From positions 1-5,253 of the forward strand of contig DHOF01000075.1 of assembly GCA_002411615.1 (NCBI GenBank): a stretch of DNA of 5,253 bases. Reading direction: 5' to 3'. Source of the stretch: Ruminococcaceae bacterium UBA5397 (GTDB lineage: Bacteria; Bacillota; Clostridia; Oscillospirales; Acutalibacteraceae). The position numbers and the translations under genes were made by a program. The notes below the pieces were generated by a model. That model was not told the DNA's origin. It saw only the letters and a program-made list of their open reading frames with translations, and made no database searches. Shown here piece after piece: positions 4,806 to 5,253 of the stretch; the stretch's first letter is position 1, and every line of letters starts with the position of its first letter.

Positions 4806-5253
4806 TCAGATGATGTCGGTTCTGCTGCAAAGTGTGGGAGAATCTTTTCAGATGATGATTTTCGGGACCATCTTTGCTTATGTACTTGGTCTTCCAATGG
4901 GAATCTTGTTGGTGGTAACTGCTAAGGACGGCATTCGTCCGAATATTGTGGTATATAAGGTTTTGGATATTATTGTCAACATTACGAGAAGCGTGCCGTT
5001 TTTGATCCTTTTAGTAACGATTATGCCGTTTACACGAATGGTCGTCGGGACAACGATTGGAACGAAAGCAACCATTGTGTCGCTGGTCGTTTCGGCAGCA
5101 CCGTTTGTGGCCCGCTTGGTGGAAAGTTCTATTCAGGAAGTGGACCACGGGATTATTGAGGCTGCTCAGTCAATGGGAGCGGGAACCTTTCAGATCATTT
5201 ACAAGGTAATGCTTCCAGAAGCGCGCCCCAGTCTGATTGTCAATGCTGCGATT
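4798..5253 (+). CDS. metI: Methionine ABC transporter permease MetI (C-terminus cut by window edge)
   Basis: The first 152 codons of the membrane permease that pairs with MetN are present; MetI proteins are usually about 210-230 residues, so some 60-70 are missing. Membrane segments appear at about residues 19-41, 54-76 and 92-108. Typical MetI features are N-I-T-R-S-V-P-F-L-I-L-L at 61-72, P-F-T-R at 77-80, V-G-T-T-I-G-T at 83-89, A-A-P-F-V-A-R-L-V-E at 100-109, and the EAA coupling loop E-A-A-Q-S-M-G-A-G at 121-129 through L-P-E at 139-141, which docks on MetN. I chose the GTG at 4798 because GGAGG (4784-4788) lies nine bases upstream; ATG codons at 4810 and 4813 are in frame but too far from it. 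The start lies inside the last codons of metN, indicating translational coupling and fixed stoichiometry. Confidence 0.92.
   Translation, partial: MDNQMMSVLLQSVGESFQMMIFGTIFAYVLGLPMGILLVVTAKDGIRPNIVVYKVLDIIVNITRSVPFLILLVTIMPFTRMVVGTTIGTKATIVSLVVSAAPFVARLVESSIQEVDHGIIEAAQSMGAGTFQIIYKVMLPEARPSLIVNAAI

Noticed and set aside
1..5253. A new defence system, CRISPR array, transposon or phage element
   Set aside because: All long frames with coding signals belong to recognisable core metabolic families. There are no repeat arrays, transposase, integrase or toxin-like genes, and no sign of transfer.

Overview
The window looks like chromosomal DNA of a low-to-middle GC Gram-positive anaerobe, most likely a clostridial member of the Oscillospiraceae/Ruminococcaceae type. 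The evidence is the Rnf-complex locus with Clostridia-type accessory genes, the strong GGAGG ribosome binding sites, the sigma-A-like promoters and the protein sequences. The genus is inference from protein style, because no search could be run. I see no mobile element, CRISPR array, rRNA or tRNA.

Left half (1-2301, minus strand): a four-gene operon read right to left. It runs apbE (FAD:protein FMN transferase), a small membrane-anchored NusG-domain-II protein, a Gx-transporter/HepS-like membrane protein, and the first 85 codons of rnfC, which leaves the window at base 1. RnfC belongs to the Rnf ferredoxin:NAD+ oxidoreductase, a membrane ion pump. ApbE attaches FMN covalently to Rnf flavoproteins outside the membrane, so the operon combines a redox pump with its maturation enzyme and two poorly understood membrane proteins. 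A good promoter (TAGACA-16-TATAAT) precedes apbE and fixes its start at 2301, not at the longer reading frame's start at 2370.

Centre (2302-2555): a divergent intergenic region of about 250 bp. It holds the apbE promoter, a perfect 15-bp inverted repeat with a 4-nt loop (2449-2482), and an extended -10 promoter for the rightward genes. Parts of the inverted repeat recur around the apbE -10 element, so a shared regulator is possible. The rest (about 2361-2448) shows nothing I can name.

Right half (2556-5253, plus strand): a YbaK/EbsC-family protein and trmB (tRNA m7G46 methyltransferase) overlap by ATGA and form a tRNA-related pair. A perfect consensus promoter (TTGACA-17-TATAAT) that overlaps the trmB stop codon then drives metN and metI, the ATPase and permease of a methionine ABC transporter. 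The permease runs off the right edge. No SAM or T-box riboswitch fits in the short metN leader.

These are mostly recognisable housekeeping and energy genes. The least explained items are the divergent palindrome, the NusG-II/Gx pair inside the Rnf operon, and the substituted catalytic-region residues of TrmB.
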